DNA from: Streptomyces phytophilus
GTDB lineage: Bacteria > Actinomycetota > Actinomycetes > Streptomycetales > Streptomycetaceae
DNA: 32,533 nt
Direction: 5' to 3'
NCBI RefSeq assembly: GCF_013870535.1
Contig: NZ_JACBXC010000009.1
Location: forward strand, 1 to 32,533
A program made the translations under genes and the position numbers. Below the pieces are notes generated by a model. It had not been told where the DNA came from. It saw only the letters and a program-made list of their open reading frames with translations, and did not search any database. This document shows, one piece after another, positions 15,204-22,613 of the stretch (position 1 is the first letter of the stretch; each line of letters begins with the position of its first letter).

Positions 15204-15620
15204 ATGGCTCCCTCGCCGACCTGGCCGGTGTCTGTCAAAGCCGTGGTCGTAGATACCCATGGGCGTGTGCTGCTGCTGAAGAACGAGCGGGAGGAGTGGG
15301 AACTGCCCGGCGGCCGGTTGGATCCGCTCGACCCCACCCCCGAGGACGCGGTCGAGCGGGAGGTGAGGGAGGAGACCGAGTGGGAGGTCAAGGCGGGACC
15401 CCTGCTGGATGTGTGGATCTACCAGCCCTTGCCCGACACGCTGCCCGAGCGCCGGGTGGTCATCGTCACCTACGGCTGTCGGGTACTCACCCCCGAGTCG
15501 GTACCGGTAGCCAGCCACGAGCACAAAGACATCGGCCTGTTCACCGAAGAGGAGGTTGCGCGGTTGCACATGCCTGATGGGTACAAGCGCTCGATCGCCG
15601 ACTGGTACACCCGCAGGTAA
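15204..15620 (+). CDS. NUDIX hydrolase (138 aa)
   Basis: Cuts nucleoside diphosphates linked to another group. The Nudix box is complete: GGRLDPLDPTPEDAVEREV followed by REETEWEV, i.e. G ... E ... REVREET, with a two-residue longer spacer than the classic 23-residue box. Length is typical of stand-alone NUDIX enzymes. The ATG at 15204 has GAGGA upstream. It is followed after six bases by an XRE regulator and the pair face the biosynthetic operon. NUDIX genes next to HTH regulators recur three times in this window, so the enzyme may clear or generate a nucleotide-linked signal rather than take part in the pathway. Confidence 0.87.
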   Translation: MAPSPTWPVSVKAVVVDTHGRVLLLKNEREEWELPGGRLDPLDPTPEDAVEREVREETEWEVKAGPLLDVWIYQPLPDTLPERRVVIVTYGCRVLTPESVPVASHEHKDIGLFTEEEVARLHMPDGYKRSIADWYTRR

Positions 15621-15626
15621 CCGCCC

Positions 15627-16823
15627 ATGGCCGGACAACGCGCCGAGCACCCTGACGGAGAAGCGGAGCTGACCGCATCGGCTGCGGTGCCCGCACACGT
15701 GCTGTGGCACTGGGCCACCCCGCAGGCCGAGCACGTACTCGCCCGCCGCGACCTCGCCGGGATCCTGCGCTTCCACAGGAAGATCACCGGGACGAACCAG
15801 ACCGCTCTCGGGGAACTCCTCGGCTACGACAAGACCTATATCTCCGCTCTTGAGCTGGGCAAGCGCTCCGTCGACGACATTGCCTCCCGCCGCCGCATCG
15901 CCCAGTGCCTCGGCCTGCCGCCGCACGTGCTCGGCGTGACCGACTCCGCCGACGTCGACCATCGAGCCATGGTCCAGTTCGGCGAATCGACCGTCCGCCT
16001 GGCCGAGATCGCCCGCCAGGCCGGCCACGCCGCCGAAGCGGTCGCTGAACTGTGGCCGCTCGTAGCGCGCCTGGAAGCGCGGCTTGCCGAAGGGCATGGA
16101 GAGCGTGAGGTTCTGCGCCTGCTCGCCGGGGCGCGACTCGGCCTCGGGGTCGCCCTGGGCAACGTGCTGCCCGAGGAGCGGCTGAGCACAGCCGCCCGCT
16201 GGACGGCCAAGAGCCTGGTCATCGCCCGCCGATTCGACGACACCCGCTTCACCTGCCAGGTCATGCGGATGCACGGCAACGAACTGCGCAAGTCCCTGCT
16301 GAACGGCGCCGCCGTCGACCGTCTCCGCCGTGCCCTGGCCCTGGCACCCGATCACGCTGCCGAGGCAGCCGTCTTGCCGCTGCTGGCTCGGGCCGCCGGC
16401 GCCCTGGGGGACCACGAACTGTTCGACCAAACCCTCCAGCAAGCTGCCGTGTTGCTGGAGCAGACCGATCAGACCTCCTTGTTCAACCCCTTCGCTCTGC
16501 ACGAGATTCGCCTGCGCGGCCTGCTTGCCACCGGACGCACTCGCACCGCCATCCAACTCGCCCAAGACGAACCGCCGCTGACCACCACGGCTGCACCCCA
16601 ATGGCAGGTCATCGGGCTGATCACCAGCGCCCGCGTACACATGGCCGCCGGCGACCCGCGCGGCGCACGCGACCGCCTTGCCGCGGCCGTCTCCGAGGCC
16701 ACCCGCCAGCGCCTGCCCCACCAGTTGCAGCGCATCCTGCGCACAAGCCGCGGCGCTCTCCCCGACATCCAGGACGCCGCGTCCACCGAACTCCACCGAC
16801 TGCGCAGAGAAATGGCAGCCTGA
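15627..16823 (+). CDS. XRE-type regulator with helical repeat C-terminus (398 aa)
   Basis: DNA-binding regulator. An HTH of the Cro/CI type occupies about residues 43-100 (LAGILRFHRKITGTNQTALG, LLGYDKTYISALELGKRSV). The remaining 290 residues are alpha-helical pairs of the TPR kind (for example ALALAPDHAAEAAVLPLLAR and AALGDHE-like turns), commonly the sensing part in Streptomyces. A 40-residue extension precedes the HTH. The ATG is six bases after the NUDIX stop, so they form one operon. Its position, divergent from the TauD-ATP-grasp-CysS operon across 170 bases, makes it the leading candidate for control of that operon. The ligand is unknown. Confidence 0.85.
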   Translation: MAGQRAEHPDGEAELTASAAVPAHVLWHWATPQAEHVLARRDLAGILRFHRKITGTNQTALGELLGYDKTYISALELGKRSVDDIASRRRIAQCLGLPPHVLGVTDSADVDHRAMVQFGESTVRLAEIARQAGHAAEAVAELWPLVARLEARLAEGHGEREVLRLLAGARLGLGVALGNVLPEERLSTAARWTAKSLVIARRFDDTRFTCQVMRMHGNELRKSLLNGAAVDRLRRALALAPDHAAEAAVLPLLARAAGALGDHELFDQTLQQAAVLLEQTDQTSLFNPFALHEIRLRGLLATGRTRTAIQLAQDEPPLTTTAAPQWQVIGLITSARVHMAAGDPRGARDRLAAAVSEATRQRLPHQLQRILRTSRGALPDIQDAASTELHRLRREMAA

Positions 16824-16936
16824 ACACCTACTGACCTTCTCGCGACTCCGGCCCACGTCACGCCCGCCGATCCTTGGGCCGCCCACCAAATACGGTGGCA
16901 CCGGCTCGACGTCGTCTTCCCCGACCCGGGCGGTCA

Positions 16937-17365
16937 TCACGGCCCCCCGGTGGGTACGCGGAAGCGGCACCACGTGGTCCTGCCGCCGTTGTTGACGCCC
17001 CAGTCCTGCGCGAGGGTCGCGATGAGGAACAGGCCCCTGCCCGAGTCCTCATCGTCGCCGGCGTGGTGCAGTTCGGCCGGAACGGGGTTGGCGTCGGTGA
17101 CTTCGATCTGCAGATCGCCGGCGGCGTACCGGACGTGCAGGCTGACATCTCCCCTGCCGTGCACCACGGCGTTGGACACCAGCTCGGAGACGGCGACCAC
17201 AACGTCGTCGGCCAAGGAACCGGTCAGATCCCATAAGGCCAGGTAGGCGGCGGTGATCTGGCGCAGACACCCGACGCGCGATCGGTCCGGTGCACATCCC
17301 ACCTCGAAGGCGTACGAGCAAGGCGCGTCCGCAGTGACCGGCGCGGCGGCTGCGGCGAGGGTCAT
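16937..17365 (-). CDS. HATPase_c_2 anti-sigma-factor-like ATP-binding protein (142 aa)
   Basis: Stand-alone GHKL ATPase domain of the RsbW/SpoIIAB-like type common in Streptomyces. The N box is VAVSELVSNAVVHG with Asn65; Asp91 in IEVTDANP corresponds to the G1 box; SGRGLFLI (108-115) is the G2 box; the final strands TTWCRFRVP close the fold. These proteins phosphorylate anti-anti-sigma partners or bind sigma factors; no partner is adjacent, so the target is unknown. The ATG at 17365 has a perfect GGGAGG site. It is convergent with the XRE regulator and divergent from the PLP-enzyme operon. Confidence 0.88.
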   Translation of the reverse strand: MTLAAAAAPVTADAPCSYAFEVGCAPDRSRVGCLRQITAAYLALWDLTGSLADDVVVAVSELVSNAVVHGRGDVSLHVRYAAGDLQIEVTDANPVPAELHHAGDDEDSGRGLFLIATLAQDWGVNNGGRTTWCRFRVPTGGP

Positions 17366-17583
17366 CGGAAGCCTCCCGAGTGGTCCATGCAGGTGCCCCT
17401 GCGGCATCGGGCCGGGACGGGCCGTGCGGAACGCCCTGGATCTCCGATCACTGAACGTGTCCTTGGAGTGACCAGGGAACACCGCCAGCTAGCGACATGG
17501 GAATGACTTCCAAATGACGTTGACCCGTCAGTAACACTGTTCGGGGTGCCGATTGAGGCGGCAGCCCTGACATGCTGGGCGGC

Positions 17584-18363
17584 ATGGTGACGCTCAACGG
17601 AAAGCCGGTATCCGCCGAAGACGTGCTGCCGCTGGCCCTGACGAACCTCGGGCACTTCACGTCCATGCGCGTCGACGAGTCCGGCATCCGCGGCCTGGCA
17701 CTGCACCTGGAGCGCCTCGTGCGGGACTGCAAGGTGATCTGGGGCGCGGACCTGGACACCGGATGTGTACGCGACTACGTCCGCCGCGCCGTGGAGGGAC
17801 AGAGCCGCCCGTGCGTCGTGCGCGTCACTGTCTACGACCCGAAGACCGACATGGGGCGCCCCGCCGACGCCGACGAGCCGAAGATCCTGGTGTCCGTACG
17901 CGGTGCCGGCGCGATGCCGCCGGCGCCGCTGCGCGCGATGAGCGTGCCGTACGAACGAGATCTCCCCGAGGTCAAGCACGTCGGTCTCCTCGGAGCGCTG
18001 CGCGCCCGCCGCACCGCGCAACTCGCCGGCTACGGCGACGCCTTGTTCGTCGGACGCGACGGACTCGTTTCCGAGGGCGGCACCTGGAACGTCGGCTTCG
18101 TCGATCAGAACGGCACGATCGTGTGGCCGCAGGCGCCCGTACTTCCCGGCGTCACCATGGCGTTGCTCCAGCAGATCGCCGAGCACCGGATCGCCACCGT
18201 CACCCTGGAACAGGCCAAGGGCATGGCAGCCGCGTTCGCGACGAACACGAGCATCGGAGTCCGCCCCTTGGCCGCCATCGACGAGGCCGAATTCCCCACC
18301 GATGACCCAGTGTTGTGCCAGCTCCAAGCCGCGTACCTGCTGGTCCCTGGCGAGACCCCCTAG
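17584..18363 (+). CDS. class IV aminotransferase-fold PLP enzyme (259 aa)
   Basis: Fold-type IV PLP enzyme (branched-chain aminotransferase / aminodeoxychorismate lyase superfamily). The PLP lysine is Lys131 in LPEVKHVGLLGALRAR, and Glu164 in LVSEGGTWNVGFV is the family's cofactor-binding Glu. Length is normal. The ATG at 17584 is preferred because homologous proteins begin close to the LNG motif; an ATG at 17572 is also in frame. It would make or consume an amino acid or keto acid. It is followed after nine bases by the HTH-SUMF1 gene, probably as one operon, and lies close to the ATP-grasp/dioxygenase block, so it may supply its amino-acid precursor. Substrate is not readable. Confidence 0.83.
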   Translation: MVTLNGKPVSAEDVLPLALTNLGHFTSMRVDESGIRGLALHLERLVRDCKVIWGADLDTGCVRDYVRRAVEGQSRPCVVRVTVYDPKTDMGRPADADEPKILVSVRGAGAMPPAPLRAMSVPYERDLPEVKHVGLLGALRARRTAQLAGYGDALFVGRDGLVSEGGTWNVGFVDQNGTIVWPQAPVLPGVTMALLQQIAEHRIATVTLEQAKGMAAAFATNTSIGVRPLAAIDEAEFPTDDPVLCQLQAAYLLVPGETP

Positions 18364-18372
18364 AGCACGAGC

Positions 18373-19290
18373 ATGGCAGGGGTCACCAGGTGGACCGGCC
18401 GCGAGGCCGGCCTGCTTCGCAAAGCGATGCGCAAGACCGGCAAAGCGTTCGCCGAGCTGGTCGGCGTCAATCCACGCCAGATCCCTCGTTGGGAGGGCCG
18501 CGGCGAAACCCTGGAACTGAGCCTCGCCAACCAAGCAGCCCTCGATACCGTCCTCGCGCGCGCGGATCCCGCCGTCCAGCAGCGCTTCGCGGCCCTTCTC
18601 ACCGAGCTGGCTGCCGCCGGGCATGACGAGCGCGCCGAGGAACTGCTCCGACGCGACACACGAACCAGCCGGCACCCCGTCGACGGGAAGCTGATGACCG
18701 TCGTCGACGAAGGCATCTACCTCTCCGGTCCGGACAACCGCTCGGTATGGCTGGAGCCCTACCTCATCGACGTCTACCCGACGACCAACGCCGACTACGC
18801 GAGATTCGTGCGCGCCACCGGCCACCGGCCACCGCGGCACTGGTCCGCCGGCCGGTGCCCCGACGATCTCGTAACCCATCCGGTGGTGTGGGTGACCTGG
18901 CACGACGCCACCGCCTACGCCCGCTGGGCCGGCAAGACACTGCCGAGTGCTCAGCAGTGGGAGAAGGCCGCCCGCGGCCCGCGCGGACGCCTCTACCCGT
19001 GGGGCAACGACCCCACAGCCGCGAAGTGCAACGTCGCCGAGACCGGTATCGACGCCACGACACCGGTCTCCCGCTACCAATCCGGCGTCAGCCCGTACGG
19101 CGCCTTCGACCTGTGCGGCAACGTGTGGGAGTGGTGCTCCACCGAAGAACAGCCCGGCAACGGCCGGTACGCGCTGAAGGGCTCGGCCTTCACCTCTCCG
19201 TTCGAACGGGCCACCCCGTCCCTGCACAACGCGGCGAACGCGACCATGCAGGACAACGACACCGGATTCCGCTGCATCAGCCCTCCCTAG
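18373..19290 (+). CDS. XRE HTH fused to SUMF1/FGE-like domain (305 aa)
   Basis: Residues 7-75 are a helix-turn-helix of a type common in Streptomyces regulators (RWTGREAGLLRKAMR, FAELVGVNPRQIPRWE, NQAALDTVLARADP). Residues about 105-303 are an FGE-sulfatase/SUMF1 domain: PYLIDVYPTTNADYARFV, VVWVTWHDATAYARWAGK, LPSAQQWEKAARG, YPWGN and DLCGNVWEW are all classic. The two active-site cysteines that bind copper in formylglycine-generating enzyme are missing: the KGSAFTSPFERATP segment has no Cys where the catalytic pair should be. It is therefore probably not an FGE; it may be a non-haem iron enzyme relative or a ligand-sensing module on a repressor. A hairpin terminator follows. Confidence 0.87.
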   Translation: MAGVTRWTGREAGLLRKAMRKTGKAFAELVGVNPRQIPRWEGRGETLELSLANQAALDTVLARADPAVQQRFAALLTELAAAGHDERAEELLRRDTRTSRHPVDGKLMTVVDEGIYLSGPDNRSVWLEPYLIDVYPTTNADYARFVRATGHRPPRHWSAGRCPDDLVTHPVVWVTWHDATAYARWAGKTLPSAQQWEKAARGPRGRLYPWGNDPTAAKCNVAETGIDATTPVSRYQSGVSPYGAFDLCGNVWEWCSTEEQPGNGRYALKGSAFTSPFERATPSLHNAANATMQDNDTGFRCISPP

Positions 19291-19311
19291 ACGGACACCG
19301 ACACGGCGCCC

Positions 19312-19332
19312 CCCGCACCGGCTCGGTGCGGG
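19312..19332 (+). terminator. hairpin terminator after the HTH-SUMF1 gene
   Basis: Perfect 9-bp stem, CCCGCACCG and CGGTGCGGG, with loop GCT, 22 bases after the stop codon. No U tract, as usual in high-GC actinomycetes. Confidence 0.7.
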
Positions 19333-19503
19333 CAGCGAAGGCCGGCAGACAGCAGCGACAGCTGCGCAGTACGCAGGCACCGACGCCATCCCAGCCTCCG
19401 CGATCCAGGCGATCACCCTCCCGACTGAAAGCCGGAAGGGGCGCAGACCCTCACTCTCTGCACCGATCCGAGGACACACCGAGAACCGTCCTGTGACAAT
19501 GAC

Positions 19504-20841
19504 GTGGCCCGATCCACCCCCGATCCCAACCGCAGGCAGGCGCGGCCGATGCCCGATCAGCTCCGCAACGACATGCGGCAGGCACGCAGGGCATCCGGCG
19601 TGGCCTGGGCGCGCTTCGCCCGCGAAGCGGGCTTCGGAGAGTCCTACCTGCGCAACGTCGAGAATGGAAACAGATCGGTGACCAGCGGCGTCGCCGCCGC
19701 CTATGATCGTGTACTGCGCACGGGCGGCGCCTTCGCCAAAGCGCTGGAAGAGACCGGCTCAACGGCCGCCGGCAGCGTGCCGTGGGACCCGCCCGAGAGC
19801 CCGACCGTTCTCGCTGGCCTGCTGAACGGGAGCAGCGTGGATCGCAGAAGCGTCTTCTCCGCCGGGGCCGCGCTCTCCGTCTCGGCGAGCAAGTGGTCCG
19901 AGATCCTCGGGCCAACCCGGCCGACCACAACGCCCGCACCCCTGGCCGACGGCCCGGCGCTACTGGCGCACGTGGATGACCGCCTCGACCACCTACGGCA
20001 CCTGGACGACGAGCTGGGCAGCGGCGACGTACACCAACTGGCCCGCAGCGAACTCTCCTTGATCGTCAAGCTGATCAAGTCCCGCCGCTACAACGGCCGG
20101 ACCCTGGACCACCTCCATTCGATGGCGTCCGAGGCCGCACGACAAGTGGCCTGGAGCGCGTTCGACCAAGGCCGACCGGGCATCGCCCAGCACTTCTTCG
20201 ACGGCTCCCTCCGCGCCTCAGCCGACGCCGGCGACCCGATCAGCGGCGCCTACGCCCTGTCTTTCGCCGCCATCCAGTGCTACTCGACCCCAGGCCATGC
20301 CCACAGGGCGGTCTCGCTGCTGGAGACGGCACGCACGCAGGCAAAGCGGAAGGCGACACCGCGCATGCACGCCATGCTGGCCGCCCGCACCGCCCGCGCC
20401 CTGTCCAAAGCCGGCACGAAGAAGGAATGCGCCCACCAACTCCACATCGCCCGCCAAGCGCTCGACAAGGGACCACACGACGACGACCCGAAGATCCTGT
20501 ACTGGGTCGACATGGGCGAGATCGAAATGATTGCCGGCTCGGCCGCCTTACACCTCGGAGACCCCGCCGAGGCACTCCGCCGCTTCGAAGCCGCCATGAC
20601 TGCGGCGTACCCAGGCGACGAGGAATACCCACGCAGCCACGCCATCTACCTCGCCCGCGCCGCCGAAGCACACCTCGCCCTCCACGACCTCGACGCCGCG
20701 GTCGCCACCGCACGCCACGCAGCCCGATGCCTCGGCTCGGTCGACTCCACACGCTCGGCCTCCGAGCTGAAGGGCCTCCGCGAGAAGCTGACACCCCACA
20801 TCCAGCACACGGCCGTACGGGACTTCCTACAGACCGGCTAG
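19504..20841 (+). CDS. XRE-type regulator with TPR-like C-terminus (445 aa)
   Basis: The HTH covers about residues 19-72 (LRNDMRQARRASGVAW, AREAGFGESYLRNVENG). From about 165 the protein is a superhelix of TPR-like helix pairs, with AHRAVSLLETARTQAK and DPAEALRRFEAAMTAAYPG as clear repeats. A transcriptional regulator whose repeat domain may bind a peptide or other signal. The GTG at 19504 is the longest start; an ATG at 19549 just before the HTH is equally plausible and neither has a strong ribosome-binding site. Codon 349 is TTA (20548-20550). Its last 15 bases overlap the end of the convergent HAD gene. It follows the terminator of the preceding operon, so it is probably transcribed alone. 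Confidence 0.85.
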   Translation: MARSTPDPNRRQARPMPDQLRNDMRQARRASGVAWARFAREAGFGESYLRNVENGNRSVTSGVAAAYDRVLRTGGAFAKALEETGSTAAGSVPWDPPESPTVLAGLLNGSSVDRRSVFSAGAALSVSASKWSEILGPTRPTTTPAPLADGPALLAHVDDRLDHLRHLDDELGSGDVHQLARSELSLIVKLIKSRRYNGRTLDHLHSMASEAARQVAWSAFDQGRPGIAQHFFDGSLRASADAGDPISGAYALSFAAIQCYSTPGHAHRAVSLLETARTQAKRKATPRMHAMLAARTARALSKAGTKKECAHQLHIARQALDKGPHDDDPKILYWVDMGEIEMIAGSAALHLGDPAEALRRFEAAMTAAYPGDEEYPRSHAIYLARAAEAHLALHDLDAAVATARHAARCLGSVDSTRSASELKGLREKLTPHIQHTAVRDFLQTG

Positions 20842-21459
20842 CCCCAGCACCTCACGCAGACGCCCCGCCACCACCTTCTCATCCAGCGCCAGCAACGGCG
20901 TGATTCCCAGACCTGCAGCGGCTGCAAGATTCTCTTCACCGTCGTCGACAAACAGGCACCGCTCGGCCGGCACCCCGAGCTTGTCGAGCACCAGCCGGAA
21001 TATCGCCGGGTCCGGCTTGCGCAGCCCGTGCTCCGCGGAGAGCACGACCTCATCGAAGGTGCCCTGCAAGTCGAACCCCGCGTAAGGATCGTACGGATCC
21101 CGACCGAGACTGTTGGACAACACCGCCGTCTTCACCCCGGCAACGCGCGCCAGCCGCGCGACGTTCAGGACCTGGTACGCCGGGAAGGCGTCGTGGAGAT
21201 AGCGGGCCATCAGGTCGTCAGGTGAAGTGCCGATCAGGGCTGCGAACCCGCTGTTCCACTCCGGTTGGCTGATCTTGCCGAGTTCGAGCTGACGGAACAG
21301 CTCCTGCCCGCGCGGATCCGCCCAGGCCCGAAGAAACGTCCCCCGAACGAGTTGCTCCCGTTCCTCGAAGTACGAGATCACCTCGACCATGTTGGCCGTC
21401 AAGACCCCGAAGAAGTCGAAGATCACGCCACCGAACCTGGGCTCCGCCGTCCTCGCCAT
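20827..21459 (-). CDS. HAD superfamily hydrolase-like protein (210 aa)
   Basis: HAD fold with its four motifs: I, FDFFGVLT; II, AVLSNSLG; III, the Lys in GLRKPDPAIF; IV, CLFVDDGEENLAAA. The nucleophile Asp is present, but the usual second Asp of motif I (D-x-D) is replaced by Phe, as in the D-x-G/F subgroup, so it may be a weak phosphatase or have another role. Size and helical cap fit subfamily IA. The ATG at 21459 has TGAGGA immediately before it, unusually close; a GTG just upstream of motif I is less likely. It converges on the XRE regulator with a 15-base overlap. Confidence 0.83.
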   Translation of the reverse strand: MARTAEPRFGGVIFDFFGVLTANMVEVISYFEEREQLVRGTFLRAWADPRGQELFRQLELGKISQPEWNSGFAALIGTSPDDLMARYLHDAFPAYQVLNVARLARVAGVKTAVLSNSLGRDPYDPYAGFDLQGTFDEVVLSAEHGLRKPDPAIFRLVLDKLGVPAERCLFVDDGEENLAAAAGLGITPLLALDEKVVAGRLREVLGLAGL

Positions 21460-21525
21460 TCCTCAAGCCTACGGCCGGGGAGCAAGGAACAGCCCTCCCG
21501 GCAGAGGAGACCCTGCCCCACGTGG

Positions 21526-21912
21526 CTAGCCCGCGCCGCCTCCGGCGTGATGTGGTGCCGGCGGCTGCCGCGTGGACGTCGCCCGGGGCGGCGTCCGGCT
21601 CAGGTCGCCGCCGCGGGGGATGCCCACTGGCGGATCCCCTGTCGACAGGACGAGCATCACTCGGGCGTCCCATCGGTAGGTGCGGCAGAAGGTCTCGTCC
21701 CTGCTACTAAGTTCAGGGACGGGGAGCCGGATCGTGAGCTGCAGGCCGATGGTCCGATCCGGCCAGTCGTGTCTGGCCATCACGCTGGCCAGGCGCCAGT
21801 CGCTCAAGGTGTAGACGAGCAGGCGCGGCGGGTGGCTGGGCGAGTAGATCCGGACGCGCGGCGGCGGACCCATGTCGGGGCACCACGGCTGAACCTCGAT
21901 CGCTTCACTCAC
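21526..21912 (-). CDS. small hypothetical protein (128 aa)
   Basis: I do not recognise this gene. It probably starts at a GTG (21912); the open frame continues upstream through the repeat patch, but codon bias is lost there. The protein has a tryptophan- and arginine-rich middle (VYTLSDWRLASVMARHDW, IGLQLTIRLPVPEL) that looks like beta strands, and a disordered proline-rich tail (PPRATSTRQPPAPHHAGG). No ribosome-binding site is obvious, so it may be leaderless. The 19-bp repeats lie immediately upstream of its start. Confidence 0.5.
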   Translation of the reverse strand: MSEAIEVQPWCPDMGPPPRVRIYSPSHPPRLLVYTLSDWRLASVMARHDWPDRTIGLQLTIRLPVPELSSRDETFCRTYRWDARVMLVLSTGDPPVGIPRGGDLSRTPPRATSTRQPPAPHHAGGGAG

Positions 21913-22193
21913 GTGTGCGAGTCTAGGTCGGAACTGTCTCATCACAAACGACCTGGTCCACGGCCACGACTGTGACTTGCGACGACCAGATCGCTTGAGA
22001 CGAAAGCGCCCGGGAATCTCAGCCGATCTGGTCCCGGAGCTGCGAACGCGCCGCGTTCGCCCTGCCGCCGACCAGGGCGTCTCAACCGACATGGCCGGAC
22101 AGGACCAGATCATCCGAGGCGGGGACCAGAACGGCAGAGACGGGACAGGAGCCTGCTGGGCGGGTTGGTGTCGCTCAGGTCCTGTCTCGCCGA
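21913..22193. repeat. 19-bp dispersed repeats, patch B
   Basis: Copies of the 19-mer: CGACCAGATCGCTTGAGAC (21983-22001), GGACCAGATCATCCGAGGC (22102-22120) and GGACCAGAACGGCAGAGAC (22123-22141) on the plus strand, and GGACCAGATCGGCTGAGAT on the minus strand (22034-22016). A looser version with a five-base insertion lies at about 21936-21959. The element TCCTGTCTCGCCGAAG at 22178-22193 matches the end of the palindromic unit at 3.9 kb. Copies occur in both orientations, unlike patch A where all point the same way. No gene overlaps the patch. Confidence 0.7.
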
Positions 22194-22613
22194 AGATGGC
22201 ACCGTTCCATTGTCATCGTGCGATATCTCAAATAGGACCTGTGCGAAATGCGATTGGTCGCTCGTGCACCTGATCTGATGAACCTCGCCGTGCGAGTTCG
22301 GCATTGCGTGGGCGCGGGTGGCAGATTCTGTCGTGCACGTCGGTGGCTCATCACCGGCGTCCGCCTCATGCCGCCGTCGGCGGAGCAGGAGCAAGCCGCG
22401 AGACGTCCAGACGCCACCGAGGCGCTGTTGGGGCTGATCGTTCTTCGGGCGTTGGCAGGTGGGCCGTACGGGGCGAGGACCGCCACACACCCTCTCCGGG
22501 GTATTGGCCCGTTTCTCGTCGGCACGAGGCTTCGGCTCTCGGGCGCGTGACGCGCTCCCGATAGACGGGAGCTTGTGCGTTCGCCCGGCACGCCTGGGTG
22601 GAAGGAAAACATC
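22194..22613. other. leader region of the 836-aa gene
   Basis: About 420 bases without a credible gene. A short hairpin, GCTCCCG and CGGGAGC around a five-base loop, lies at 22554-22572, about 40 bases before the ATG, and may affect translation. GGAAGGAA at 22600-22607 is the ribosome-binding site. No convincing -35/-10 pair was found. Confidence 0.4.

Noticed and set aside
14232-16973. A 913-codon minus-strand frame extending upstream of the TauD-type dioxygenase
   Set aside because: Only the last 266 codons match a protein family; the rest mirrors the NUDIX and XRE genes on the plus strand, a usual artefact of high-GC DNA.
18373-19290. Calling this gene a formylglycine-generating enzyme
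   Set aside because: The catalytic cysteine pair is missing and an HTH is fused in front; no sulfatase gene is nearby.
17362-19479. A 705-codon minus-strand frame opposite the PLP enzyme and HTH-SUMF1 genes
   Set aside because: Shadow of two genes with clear family motifs.
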